Positions 1 through 8,616 of a stretch of 64,000 nucleotides of DNA are shown piece by piece. The first letter of the stretch is position 1. Each line of letters begins with the position of its first letter. The notes below the pieces were generated by a model. It was not told where the DNA came from. It ran no database searches and saw only the letters and a list, made by a program, of their open reading frames with translations. This DNA comes from Rhodobacteraceae bacterium M385. Its GTDB lineage: Bacteria > Pseudomonadota > Alphaproteobacteria > Rhodobacterales > Rhodobacteraceae. The stretch spans positions 1 through 64,000 of the forward strand of contig CP081102.1 in the NCBI GenBank assembly GCA_025141835.1, written 5' to 3'. Position numbers and translations under genes: made by a program.

Positions 1-1437
1 ATGACGAACGACACATGGAATAATGTGCGCCAAGAGCTGTTGAAGGTTGTCGGTAAGAACAACTTCTCGGCATGGATTGAACCGATCGCATTCGATCGCG
101 TTGATGAGCGGACGGCACACTTCCACGTTCCCACGAATTTCATTGGCTCTTGGGTCACGAACAACTTTGGCGACCTGATTCTTCGCCATCTGTCCGCCCA
201 TGGCGCCTCGGCCGATCGTGTCGTGTTTACCGTTGCACCCCGTGGCTCGGCTGCGGCAGTGGCACCGGCAAACACGCCAGCCCCCGCACCGGCAGAACCC
301 GTCGCGGCCCCCCCTGTTGCAGCCCCCGCACCCGTCGCGGCTCCTGCACCTGCGGCGGCGCCAGCCCCGGCCCCGGCCACCACCGCCGCGCGCGAGATTT
401 CCGGCACCAATCTGAACCCGAACTTCACCTTCGCTAACTTCGTTGTCGGCAAACCGAACGAGCTGGCCCATGCCGCCGCCCGTCGTGTCGCCGAAACCCT
501 GGACGTCACATTCAACCCGCTGTTCCTTTATGGCGGCGTTGGCCTTGGTAAAACGCACCTGATGCACGCCATCGCCTGGGATCTTCAGTCGCGATTCCCC
601 GATGCGAAAATCCTGTATCTTTCGGCAGAGCAGTTCATGCACCGTTTCGTGCGCGCCCTGCGCGAGCAAGATACATTCAATTTTAAAGAGACCTTCCGCT
701 CGGTCGATATTCTAATGGTCGATGACGTTCAGTTCATCGCTGGCAAAACCTCGACCCAGCAGGAATTCTTCCACACGTTCAACGCCCTTGTCGAAATGGG
801 CAAACAGATCGTCATCTCGGGCGACCGCGCGCCCGTGGATATGGAAGAGTTGGACAACCGGATCGCATCGCGCCTGCAATGTGGCCTTGTCGTGGACATC
901 CACCCCACCGACTATGAACTCCGCCTGAGCGTTTTGCAGCACAAGGCCGAGATGATGGGCGCGAAGTATCAGCACATCAATTTTGCCGATGGCGTGCTGG
1001 AGTATTTGGCCCAGAAAATCTCGTCGAACGTTAGGGTTCTGGAAGGCGCTCTGACGCGGCTTTATGCCTTTGCCGATCTGGTGCGCCGCGAAGTGACAGT
1101 TGATCTGGCAAAGGAATGTCTGACCGACGTTCTGCGGGCGACCGACAAGAAAGTCACGATGGACGAGATCCTGAAAAAGACCTGCGAATACTACAAAATC
1201 CGCCAGGTCGATATGATCAGCCAGAATCGTCAGCGGGTGATCGCCAGGCCGCGGCAAATGGCGATGTACCTCTGCAAAAGACTGACGACGCGGTCGTTGC
1301 CGGAAATCGGCAAGAAATTTGGCGGACGCGACCACACCACGATCCTTTATGGTGTGCGCAAGATTGAAGAACTGATGCAGGCCGACAGCCAAATTGCAGA
1401 AGATGCAGAACTGTTGCGCCGCACGCTGGAAGCCTAA
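1..1437 (+). CDS. dnaA: Chromosomal replication initiator protein DnaA
   Basis: DnaA binds DnaA boxes at the origin as an ATP-bound oligomer and opens the DNA. The 478-residue protein shows the N-terminal DnaB/oligomerisation domain (about 1-75), a long Ala/Pro-rich linker (about 79-130), the AAA+ domain with Walker A GGVGLGKT (about 178-185) and Walker B ILMVDD (about 236), and the C-terminal helix-turn-helix with the signature GGRDHTTILYGV near 440-450. The ATG is base 1 of the window, so its promoter and any upstream DnaA boxes cannot be seen. dnaN and recF follow on the same strand in the classical order. The linker is longer and lower in complexity than in enteric DnaA, which is common in this bacterial group. 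Confidence 0.98.
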   Translation: MTNDTWNNVRQELLKVVGKNNFSAWIEPIAFDRVDERTAHFHVPTNFIGSWVTNNFGDLILRHLSAHGASADRVVFTVAPRGSAAAVAPANTPAPAPAEPVAAPPVAAPAPVAAPAPAAAPAPAPATTAAREISGTNLNPNFTFANFVVGKPNELAHAAARRVAETLDVTFNPLFLYGGVGLGKTHLMHAIAWDLQSRFPDAKILYLSAEQFMHRFVRALREQDTFNFKETFRSVDILMVDDVQFIAGKTSTQQEFFHTFNALVEMGKQIVISGDRAPVDMEELDNRIASRLQCGLVVDIHPTDYELRLSVLQHKAEMMGAKYQHINFADGVLEYLAQKISSNVRVLEGALTRLYAFADLVRREVTVDLAKECLTDVLRATDKKVTMDEILKKTCEYYKIRQVDMISQNRQRVIARPRQMAMYLCKRLTTRSLPEIGKKFGGRDHTTILYGVRKIEELMQADSQIAEDAELLRRTLEA

Positions 1438-1454
1438 GGTTTCGCTTTATACTA

Positions 1455-1484
1455 CTCGCTTGCCACTTGACGCTGGCAAGCGAG
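1455..1484. other. Perfect inverted repeat between dnaA and dnaN
   Basis: An 11-base stem (CTCGCTTGCCA paired with TGGCAAGCGAG) with an 8-base loop lies 18 bases after the dnaA stop. No T-run follows on either strand, so it is not a standard intrinsic terminator. It could be an RNA processing or stabilising hairpin in a dnaA-dnaN transcript, a Rho-linked end, or a protein-binding site. Confidence 0.55.
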
Positions 1485-1562
1485 GGCGCAGTATCCTATT
1501 CAACTTGTGAATATCTGGGGTCCGAGTAATCTCGTGGCCCCACACTCTGTCGGAGCGAAGCT

Positions 1563-2681
1563 ATGAAACTCTCCATCGAACGCGCCACTCTGCTGCGCGC
1601 TGTCTCTCAGGCGCAATCCGTGGTGGAGCGTCGGAACACCATTCCGATCCTTGCCAACGTGCTGATCGAGGCCGAAGGCGACACCGTCAGCTTCCGCGCC
1701 ACGGACCTTGATATCGAGGTTGTCGATAAAGCCCCCGCGCAAGTGGAACGCGCCGGTGCCACCACGGTTTCCGCTGTGACCCTGCACGAGATTGTACGGA
1801 AATTGCCCGACGGCGCATTGGTGTCGCTGACAGAAGACACAACCGCCGCTCGGTTAACGATTGAGGCGGGGCGTTCCTCGTTCCAGCTGGCGACCTTGCC
1901 GCGCGAAGATTTCCCGGTGATGGCATCGACCGATTACACCGCCAACTTCTCGGCCAAAGCGCCCGAGCTGCGCCGGTTGTTCGACAAGTCCAAGTTCGCG
2001 ATTTCCACGGAAGAGACACGCTACTACCTGAACGGCGTCTATTTCCACATCGCCGACGGCGACAACGGCAAGGCTTTGCGGGCCGTTGCCACCGATGGAC
2101 ACCGCTTGGCGCGGATCGATTCCGCGCTGCCCGACGGAGCACAAGAGATGCCCGGCGTGATCGTACCCCGCAAAACCGTGGGTGAGTTGCGCAAGCTTCT
2201 GGATGATGACGACGCCCAGATCGCCGTGTCTGTGTCAGAGACGAAAATCCGCTTTGCTACGCCCGAAATCACCCTGACATCCAAGGTTATCGACGGCACC
2301 TTCCCCGACTACACGCGGGTAATCCCCACTGGGAATACCCGCCGCATGGAAGTGGACGCAGGCGATTTTGCCAAGGCGGTTGATCTGGTGGCCACGGTAT
2401 CATCGGAGCGGTCCCGGGCGGTGAAAATGGCCTTGGATGAGGACCGATTGGTTTTGTCCGTGAACGCTCCTGATAGCGGCAATGCCGAGGCGGAGCTGGT
2501 TGTGGCCTATGCCGACGAGAAGCTGGAGATTGGTTTTAACGCCAAGTACCTGCTGGAAATCGCCAGCCAAGTGGACCGGGAGAACGCGGTTTTCATGTTC
2601 TCCAGCCCTGCCGAACCGACGCTGATGCGCGAAGGTAATGATGACAGCGCGATCTACGTCGTCATGCCGATGCGCGTGTAA
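1563..2681 (+). CDS. dnaN: DNA polymerase III sliding clamp, beta subunit
   Basis: DnaN forms the ring-shaped dimer that tethers DNA polymerase III to DNA. The 372-residue length and three repeated clamp folds fit the family; recognisable stretches include the start MKLSIERATLLRAVSQAQ, the IPILANVLIEA segment near 28-38 and the conserved carboxy end IYVVMPMRV. It lies 125 bases after dnaA, with GGAGCGAAG just upstream of the ATG as ribosome-binding site. It is probably expressed with recF, although a dispersed repeat sits between them. Confidence 0.98.
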   Translation: MKLSIERATLLRAVSQAQSVVERRNTIPILANVLIEAEGDTVSFRATDLDIEVVDKAPAQVERAGATTVSAVTLHEIVRKLPDGALVSLTEDTTAARLTIEAGRSSFQLATLPREDFPVMASTDYTANFSAKAPELRRLFDKSKFAISTEETRYYLNGVYFHIADGDNGKALRAVATDGHRLARIDSALPDGAQEMPGVIVPRKTVGELRKLLDDDDAQIAVSVSETKIRFATPEITLTSKVIDGTFPDYTRVIPTGNTRRMEVDAGDFAKAVDLVATVSSERSRAVKMALDEDRLVLSVNAPDSGNAEAELVVAYADEKLEIGFNAKYLLEIASQVDRENAVFMFSSPAEPTLMREGNDDSAIYVVMPMRV

Positions 2682-2696
2682 CATCGGTCGGATTGA

Positions 2697-2717
2697 GTTG
2701 TATTTGCCAAGATGAAT
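2697..2717 (+). repeat. Dispersed intergenic repeat, copy 1 (short core)
   Basis: Core GTATTTGCCAAGATGAA between the dnaN stop and recF. The same core occurs at six other intergenic places in this window (near 6973, 18168, 25981, 43485, 48561 and 54837). In this copy the tail runs straight into the recF ribosome-binding region. Confidence 0.7.
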
Positions 2718-2728
2718 GAGGGAGCGAG

Positions 2729-3820
2729 ATGAGCCGCGTGTTTGTCTCGTCTTTGGCGTTGTCGCATTTCCGGTCGCACCGGCGCGCACGCATGGCACTG
2801 GACGGGCGTCCGGTGGCGTTGTTCGGGCCCAATGGCGCGGGCAAGACCAACCTGATGGAAGCTGTATCGCTGCTGTCGCCGGGGCGCGGGTTAAGACGGG
2901 CGCAGGCGGAAGAGATTATTCGCAGGCCTGAGGCGATTGGTTGGAAGGTGGCAGCGGAGGTCGCGGGACCGGGGGTCGGCCACGAGATCGCGCTGACCGC
3001 AGAGCCGGGGCAGCCGAGGACAACCCAAGTCGATGGCAAGAGCGCCCCACAGGTGGCTTTGGCGAAACTGTTGCGGATTGTTTGGCTGGTGCCATCCCAA
3101 GACAGGTTGTGGAGTGAGGGGGCAGAGGGGCGGCGGCGGTTTTTGGACCGGATCACGTTGAGTTTTCTGCCTGATCACGCGGAAGCCGTGCTGAGTTACG
3201 AGAAGGCGATGCGGGAAAGGAATCGCCTATTGCGCGATGATGTGCGCGATCCCGCTTGGTATCGCGCGTTAGAGGCACAGATGGCGGAGGCAGGCGCACG
3301 GATTGTGGCGGGCCGGGAAGAAGCATTGCAACGGATCAGTGCGGCGCAGGAGGGGGCGGCGACGGCTTTTCCGGCGGCTGATCTGGGTATCGAGGCTGAG
3401 GGGTCCTGTGAGAGTGTCGAGGACTTTTCCATGGCGTTCGCTGATAGTCGCCCAAGGGATTTGGCGGCGGGGCGCACGTTGGTGGGGCCGCATCGGGCGG
3501 ATATGTCAGCGATCTATCGAGACAAGGCTGTGCCGGCGAAACAATGTTCGACCGGAGAGCAGAAGGCGTTGCTGATCTCCTTGATCCTTGCAAATGCGAG
3601 GGCGTTGAAGGCGGAAACCGGGGCCGCCCCTTTGGTGTTGTTGGACGAGGTGGCCGCGCATCTGGACGCAGGCCGCCGCGCCGCATTGTTTGATGAAATC
3701 TGCGCGTTGGAGGCGCAGGCCTGGATGACCGGCACGGGGCCTGAGTTGTTCACGGAACTGGGCGAGAGGGCACAGCATTTCGAGGTGACGGAAGCCAACG
3801 GCGAAAGCGTGGTGGCATGA
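2729..3820 (+). CDS. recF: DNA replication/repair protein RecF
   Basis: RecF is an SMC-like ATPase that helps RecOR load RecA at single-strand gaps. The 363-residue protein has Walker A GPNGAGKT near residue 33, the ABC-type signature STGEQKALL near 273 and Walker B LVLLDEVAAHLD near 305. The start has a good ribosome-binding site (GAGGGAGCGAG). Its stop overlaps the start of the next gene by four bases (ATGA), so the two are translationally coupled. Confidence 0.97.
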   Translation: MSRVFVSSLALSHFRSHRRARMALDGRPVALFGPNGAGKTNLMEAVSLLSPGRGLRRAQAEEIIRRPEAIGWKVAAEVAGPGVGHEIALTAEPGQPRTTQVDGKSAPQVALAKLLRIVWLVPSQDRLWSEGAEGRRRFLDRITLSFLPDHAEAVLSYEKAMRERNRLLRDDVRDPAWYRALEAQMAEAGARIVAGREEALQRISAAQEGAATAFPAADLGIEAEGSCESVEDFSMAFADSRPRDLAAGRTLVGPHRADMSAIYRDKAVPAKQCSTGEQKALLISLILANARALKAETGAAPLVLLDEVAAHLDAGRRAALFDEICALEAQAWMTGTGPELFTELGERAQHFEVTEANGESVVA

Positions 3821-4332
3821 GCGCGCAGGTGATCTTGCTGCGCGGGATCAACGTGGGCGGCCACGGAAAGCTACCGATGGCGGATTTGCGCGGGCTGTTG
3901 GATGATCTGGGGGCTGGTGGCGCGAAGACCCATCTGCAATCGGGCAATGCGGTTTGCCTGACCCCCGTGGATACGGAAGCCTTGGCCGATGCGATCGAGG
4001 CGGCACATGGGTTTCGGCCGATGATCCTGTCTGTGTCTGACTGGCAAAACCGCGCCGCTACCAACCCTTTCCCAACCGACACGCCGAAGGTTGTGCACGG
4101 GTATTTCCACGCGGGCCCACCTCTCGACCACACGCCGATGCAGCAGCACCTTACCCCGAACGAGAGGCTCCACGCCGCGCCCGGCGTCACGTGGCTGCAC
4201 ACGCCTGACGGCTTTGGACGCTCCAAAATCGCCTCCAGATTTGAGCATTTGGCAGGTCGCCCGGTGACGGCACGGAACTGGAATACCGTCAGCGCGATCA
4301 CTGCGTTGCTCGACACCCTGCAAAGCCCCTAA
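3817..4332 (+). CDS. DUF1697 family protein
   Basis: A 171-residue cytosolic protein that opens with the DUF1697 signature ILLRGINVGGHGKLPM, followed by LRGLLDDLGA and the LQSGN motif near residue 40. The biochemical role of DUF1697 is not established. It overlaps recF by four bases (ATGA) and is probably cotranscribed with dnaN-recF; gyrB follows after 73 bases with its own promoter candidate. Its position inside the replication block is likely incidental. Confidence 0.9.
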   Translation: MSAQVILLRGINVGGHGKLPMADLRGLLDDLGAGGAKTHLQSGNAVCLTPVDTEALADAIEAAHGFRPMILSVSDWQNRAATNPFPTDTPKVVHGYFHAGPPLDHTPMQQHLTPNERLHAAPGVTWLHTPDGFGRSKIASRFEHLAGRPVTARNWNTVSAITALLDTLQSP

Positions 4333-4348
4333 ATCTTGTGTTCATCCC

Positions 4349-4377
4349 GTGACAATGCGCGCCCAAATGCGTATATC
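4349..4377 (+). promoter_or_regulatory. Candidate sigma-70 promoter of gyrB
   Basis: A GTGACA -35 box (one mismatch to TTGACA) at 4349-4354 and a TATATC -10 box at 4372-4377 are separated by exactly 17 bases. Transcription would begin near 4384, about 20 bases before the gyrB ATG. The same TATATC -10 occurs in front of rimP. Confidence 0.5.
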
Positions 4378-4405
4378 TTGAGCAACAGAACGGGATAAAA
4401 AAGAC

Positions 4406-6823
4406 ATGAGCGATACACCCGCAAACGGCGAAGACTATGGCGCCGATTCTATTAAGGTTCTCAAGGGCTTGGAGGCTGTTCGCAAACGCCCCGGCATGTA
4501 TATCGGCGATACCGACGATGGCTCGGGCCTGCACCACATGGTCTATGAGGTCGTGGACAATGGCATCGACGAAGCCTTGGCCGGCCATGCAGACGCCGTA
4601 ACCGTCACAATTCACGCCGACAGCAGCGTTTCCGTGCACGACAACGGGCGCGGCATTCCGGTGGGTATCCACGAGGAAGAAGGCGTGTCCGCGGCCGAGG
4701 TCATCATGACCCAACTGCACGCGGGCGGTAAGTTCGACAGCAACTCCTACAAGGTGTCCGGCGGTCTGCACGGGGTTGGCGTTTCGGTTGTGAACGCGCT
4801 GTCCGATTGGCTGGAACTGCGCATCTGGCGCGACGGCAAGGAACATATCGCCCGGTTTGAGCGTGGCGATACTGCGAAACATCTGGAAGTGGTGGGCGAC
4901 GCCGAAGGCAAGACGGGCACCGAAGTGCGGTTCATGGCCTCGACCGATACGTTCTCGAACCTCGAATATGTGTTCACCACGCTGGAAAACCGCCTGCGGG
5001 AACTGGCCTTTCTGAACTCCGGCGTGCGCATCATCCTGCGTGATGAACGCCCTGCGGAAGCGCTGGAGTCCGAGCTGTTCTATGAGGGCGGCGTGCGCGA
5101 ATTCGTGCGTTACCTCGACCGCTCCAAAACCTCTGCCATGGAAGAGCCGATCTTCATAACCGGCGAGAGGGACGACATCGGCGTCGAAGTCGCCATGTGG
5201 TGGAACGACAGCTACCACGAGAACGTGCTGCCCTTCACCAACAACATCCCTCAACGCGACGGCGGCACGCACCTAGCGGGCTTCCGGGGCGCGTTGACGC
5301 GAACGATCAACCTCTATGCCCAGTCCAGCGGCATCGCCAAGCGCGAGAAGGTGAACTTCACCGGAGACGACGCGCGCGAAGGTCTGACTTGCGTGTTGTC
5401 GGTAAAAGTGCCGGACCCGAAGTTCAGCTCTCAGACCAAGGACAAGCTGGTCTCGTCCGAAGTGCGCCCCGCCGTCGAAGGCTTGGTGAACGAAAAGCTC
5501 CAGGAATGGTTCGAGGAACACCCGAACGAGGCCAAGCAGATCGTCGGCAAGATTATCGAGGCCGCTTTGGCCCGCGAAGCAGCCCGCAAAGCGCGTGAAC
5601 TGACCCGGCGCAAAACGGCGATGGATATCGCCTCGCTGCCCGGCAAACTGGCCGATTGCCAAGAAAAAGACCCCTCCAAGTCTGAAATCTTTCTGGTGGA
5701 GGGTGACTCCGCTGGCGGTTCCGCCAAACAGGGGCGCTCGCGCCATAATCAGGCGATCCTGCCTCTGAAGGGTAAAATCCTTAACGTCGAACGGGCGCGT
5801 TTTGACCGGATGTTGGGCAGCCAGGAAATCGGCACGCTGATTACGGCACTGGGCACTGGCATTGGCCGCGATGAATTCAACATCGACAAACTGCGCTACC
5901 ACAAGGTCGTCATCATGACCGACGCCGATGTCGACGGCGCCCACATCCGTACGCTTCTGCTGACGTTCTTCTTCCGCCAGATGCCGGAGCTGATCGAAGG
6001 CGGCTACCTCTATATCGCGCAACCGCCGCTTTATAAGGTCAGCCGGGGCAAGTCCGAGGTTTACCTGAAGGACGAACCGGCTTTCGAAGATTACCTGATC
6101 GCCCAAGGCATCGAAGGCGCGACGCTGCGCCTACCCTCGGGCGAGGAAATCGCCGGGCAAGACCTTGCCCGCGTCGTCACCGGGGCGCGGAACTTCAAAC
6201 GTATCCTCGATGCCTTCCCCACTCACTACCCGCGCCACATCGTGGAGCAAGCCGCGCTTGCGGGCGCGTTCGATGCAGGCAAAGCGGACGCCGACCTGCA
6301 AGGCGTGGCCGACACCGTGGCCAAACGGCTGGATCTGGTGGCGGTGGAATATGAACGCGGCTGGAACGGACGCATCACCCAAGATCACGGCATCCGCCTC
6401 TCCCGCGTCCTGCGCGGGGTCGAGGAAATTCGCACCCTCGATGGGGCCGTCCTGCGCTCGGGCGAGGCCCGCAAACTGTCCGAGGTCTCCCAAGACAGCC
6501 GCACGATCTACCAAGATCCGGCGACGCTTTCCCGCAAGGATCGCGATCAGCTGATCCACGGTCCGACCGAGCTTCTGAACGCGATTCTCGAAGAAGGCGC
6601 CCGGGGTCAGCAAATGCAGCGCTACAAGGGCTTGGGCGAAATGAACCCCGACCAGCTCTGGGAAACCACCCTGGACCCAGACGCCCGTACGCTCTTGCAG
6701 GTCAAAGTCTCCGATCTGGCCGACGCCGACGATATCTTCACCAAACTCATGGGCGATGTCGTCGAACCCCGTAGGGAGTTCATCCAGAACAACGCCCTCA
6801 GCGTCGAGAACCTGGACTTCTAA
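4406..6823 (+). CDS. gyrB: DNA gyrase subunit B
   Basis: GyrB is the ATPase subunit of gyrase, which introduces negative supercoils. The 805-residue protein carries the GHKL ATPase domain (VRKRPGMYIGDT near 30, VVDNGIDEAL near 50), the transducer domain, and the TOPRIM metal site with EGDSAGGSA near 431 and DADVDGAHI near 506. The end contains the conserved RYKGLGEMNPDQLWETT segment. It has its own promoter candidate upstream and is followed by a long gene-free stretch, so it is likely monocistronic. Confidence 0.98.
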   Translation: MSDTPANGEDYGADSIKVLKGLEAVRKRPGMYIGDTDDGSGLHHMVYEVVDNGIDEALAGHADAVTVTIHADSSVSVHDNGRGIPVGIHEEEGVSAAEVIMTQLHAGGKFDSNSYKVSGGLHGVGVSVVNALSDWLELRIWRDGKEHIARFERGDTAKHLEVVGDAEGKTGTEVRFMASTDTFSNLEYVFTTLENRLRELAFLNSGVRIILRDERPAEALESELFYEGGVREFVRYLDRSKTSAMEEPIFITGERDDIGVEVAMWWNDSYHENVLPFTNNIPQRDGGTHLAGFRGALTRTINLYAQSSGIAKREKVNFTGDDAREGLTCVLSVKVPDPKFSSQTKDKLVSSEVRPAVEGLVNEKLQEWFEEHPNEAKQIVGKIIEAALAREAARKARELTRRKTAMDIASLPGKLADCQEKDPSKSEIFLVEGDSAGGSAKQGRSRHNQAILPLKGKILNVERARFDRMLGSQEIGTLITALGTGIGRDEFNIDKLRYHKVVIMTDADVDGAHIRTLLLTFFFRQMPELIEGGYLYIAQPPLYKVSRGKSEVYLKDEPAFEDYLIAQGIEGATLRLPSGEEIAGQDLARVVTGARNFKRILDAFPTHYPRHIVEQAALAGAFDAGKADADLQGVADTVAKRLDLVAVEYERGWNGRITQDHGIRLSRVLRGVEEIRTLDGAVLRSGEARKLSEVSQDSRTIYQDPATLSRKDRDQLIHGPTELLNAILEEGARGQQMQRYKGLGEMNPDQLWETTLDPDARTLLQVKVSDLADADDIFTKLMGDVVEPRREFIQNNALSVENLDF

Positions 6824-6972
6824 TCACCAACCCTTCGGCCCATGCTACCCGCATGGGCCTAGGCCACCCCTCGCCGCGCCCGCCGATTTGCCCCAAACGC
6901 CCGCCCCGGCTTCCCCCCCCCCCCAAATCCCCACGACCTCTCTCGCACTCCGAAACCGTGCCCTCGGCCTCC

Positions 6973-7051
6973 CCTTCATCTTGGCCCATACACCTCCGGG
7001 GGGAACGGGATCTTTTCCCTTCGGGAAAAATCTCGTGGGGGGCTGGCCCCC
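6973..7051 (-). repeat. Dispersed intergenic repeat, copy 2 (full modular form)
   Basis: Read on the minus strand: a GC palindrome (GGGGGG-CCAG-CCCCCC, 7036-7051), an internal hairpin made of TTTTTCCC and GGGAAAA, then CCCCCCGGAGGTGTATGGGC followed by CAAGATGAAGGGG at the 6973 end. This is the same three-part plan as the copy near 54837, but with a different internal hairpin. Confidence 0.65.
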
Positions 7052-7218
7052 CTTTACCCTCTCCGCTGCCACCTTGCTCCATAAGGCGCGCAAACGTCAG
7101 GCAGCTTCAAACCCCTCAACCAGATGATTCTCCCCCTCGTTCCAGTTTAGGAAAACTGGGATGAATCGTTTCCCGGCACACCCCTTGCGCCCTGATTGAT
7201 TCGAATCACGACGCCAAG

Positions 7219-7236
7219 GGTAAGGGCAGCCTTACC
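7219..7236. promoter_or_regulatory. Inverted repeat upstream of the curli cluster
   Basis: Perfect GGTAAGG-GCAG-CCTTACC, about 375 bases before the first curlin ATG. It could be an operator half of the curli control region or a short RNA hairpin; nothing else identifies it. Confidence 0.35.
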
Positions 7237-7440
7237 TTAAGCAGAACTTTCGCCGAATCCTGTTTCTCGGCCCCTCTCGGAAAACTGCGGGGAAACCTTA
7301 CCTGCTGCTCTGACACCCGATAACACGGCCTCTGCATGGCTTGGTCAGACTGCTATCGCATCGTTTTCGGACGTTGCGTCACCTTTGGGTACCGCGCCTC
7401 AAAACCACAATAAATCAATAAGTTAACCCGATGACATTGG

Positions 7441-7458
7441 ATAACATCGCCCTGTTAT
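7441..7458. promoter_or_regulatory. 18-base inverted repeat, candidate operator of the curli cluster
   Basis: Perfect ATAACA-TCGCCC-TGTTAT in an AT-rich stretch about 150 bases before the first curlin ATG. The 6-6-6 layout suits a dimeric DNA-binding regulator. The regulator is not identifiable from this window. Confidence 0.4.
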
Positions 7459-7609
7459 GACCTTTCTTTTCTTGGAAATTGTCTGACAGCGGCGGAATGC
7501 GCCAAAAGTTGGTCATCGGCTCACAGGGCATTACCCAAATACGAGCTGCACAACACGAACCTGAAACACACACCTAAACCAAAACTTTATATTTATAGGA
7601 ATTCACACA

Positions 7610-8044
7610 ATGAAACTCGCAATCATCAAAACCGCCGCCGCTTCCATCGCTCTGATCGCAACTGTTGGCGCCGCCTCCGCTTGTAACCTCGCAACAGCCA
7701 CTCAGTTCGGCTGGGACAATCAGGCAGGCGTTCAGCAGTTCGGTAACTGCAACAACACTGCCATCGGTCAGGCCGGCTGGAACAACACCGCCGCAGCCAT
7801 CTCCAACGGCGACTTCAACACGGTTGTTGTTGGCCAGGACGGCGCATTCAACACCGGTGTTGTCGGTCAGAACGGTTCTTTCAACGCTGGCGCAGTTCAG
7901 CAGTCCGGTGCCTTCAACTACGGTGAAGTTGTCCAGAACGGCGCTTTCCAGACTGGCGCAGTGATCCAGTCCGGCGTTGGTAACACCGGTGTTCTGAACC
8001 AGAACGGCGTCGGCAACACGGCCCTGATCATCCAGGCCAACTAA
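7610..8044 (+). CDS. Curlin-repeat amyloid subunit (CsgA-like)
   Basis: A secreted 144-residue protein with a signal peptide (1-24, ending ASA) followed by an almost uninterrupted run of ten 11-residue repeats from Gln32 to about residue 141, of the form Q-x-G-x-x-N-x-(hydrophobic positions). Curlin subunits use such Gln/Asn/Gly repeats to stack as the beta-strands of extracellular amyloid fibres. It is rich in Asn, Gln and Gly and has Cys25 and Cys43. It leads a cluster with csgH and a second curlin-like gene. No csgG, csgE, csgF or csgD lies in this window, so export genes must be elsewhere. It could be the major or the nucleating subunit; the long perfect repeat favours the major one. Confidence 0.88.
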   Translation: MKLAIIKTAAASIALIATVGAASACNLATATQFGWDNQAGVQQFGNCNNTAIGQAGWNNTAAAISNGDFNTVVVGQDGAFNTGVVGQNGSFNAGAVQQSGAFNYGEVVQNGAFQTGAVIQSGVGNTGVLNQNGVGNTALIIQAN

Positions 8045-8054
8045 GCCGCAAATA

Positions 8055-8078
8055 TCCGGGCTGCCCCTTCAGCCCGGA
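8055..8078 (+). other. Hairpin after the first curlin gene
   Basis: TCCGGGCTG/CAGCCCGGA with a 6-base loop, 11 bases past the stop and without a T-run. In curli operons hairpins after the major subunit gene can stabilise its message or lower readthrough; here that role is an inference. Confidence 0.45.
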
Positions 8079-8205
8079 CCCCTCCGGGGGCGGGATTCCC
8101 CTTCTCCCCCTTCGCCCCGCTCCCGGAGTAACCTACCCAAAGACCTTTTCTCCAAGACCGATTTTCAACCACCCACTCGATCCCATTCATTCAAAGGACA
8201 GGCCA

Positions 8206-8616
8206 ATGACCAAGTTTTCCAAAATCCACACGGCCCCCAAAGTCGCCGCAACCGTTGTTGCGATCTCCACGGCCGTCCTGGGCTGCACCGCGATCTCTGC
8301 CGAAACCGCAGATGTAACCCGCGAAGCCCACGCCCAATCCGTAGCCCCCGTGGCCTGCGCCCTTTCCATCGGCACCAACAACGGGCTTCTCCAGTTGGAA
8401 CCGGTGATCCAAGCAACCGAGGCGACCTCTGGCATCTACCAACTGCGCGTCGAAGGCCCCGGCACCCGGATGAACCAAGGCGGGCCCTTCTCGCTTCGTG
8501 CCGGTCAAACGCTAGAGCTGGGTCGCATGATGACCAGCGGCTCCGCCTCCAGCCTCGATGCTGAAATGACCCTCACAATCGACGGCCGCACCTATAGCTG
8601 CCCGACCGCTTCCTAA
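8206..8616 (+). CDS. csgH: Curli assembly protein CsgH
   Basis: CsgH is the alphaproteobacterial counterpart of CsgC, a small periplasmic immunoglobulin-fold chaperone that stops curlin from aggregating before export. The 136-residue protein has a signal-like hydrophobic start (about 10-32), then the family pattern: CALSIGTNNGLLQLEPVIQA near 51-70, SGIYQLRVEGPG near 76, the QGGPFSLRAGQ segment near 92 and LTIDGRTYSC near the end. Cys51 and Cys132 could form a disulfide. AAAGGA sits 9 bases before the ATG. Its place between two curlin-repeat genes supports the call. Confidence 0.85.
   Translation: MTKFSKIHTAPKVAATVVAISTAVLGCTAISAETADVTREAHAQSVAPVACALSIGTNNGLLQLEPVIQATEATSGIYQLRVEGPGTRMNQGGPFSLRAGQTLELGRMMTSGSASSLDAEMTLTIDGRTYSCPTAS

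Larger units (their letters stand above)
6824..7609. other. 786-base spacer between gyrB and the curli cluster
   Basis: No convincing gene is seen. It contains a 9-base-pair hairpin just after gyrB (6837-6859, GGCCCATGC/GCATGGGCC, no T-run), copy 2 of the dispersed repeat (6973-7051), an inverted repeat at 7219-7236 and an AT-rich stretch with a second inverted repeat at 7441-7458 before the first curlin gene. The last 400 bases look like a regulatory region for the curli genes. Confidence 0.6.
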
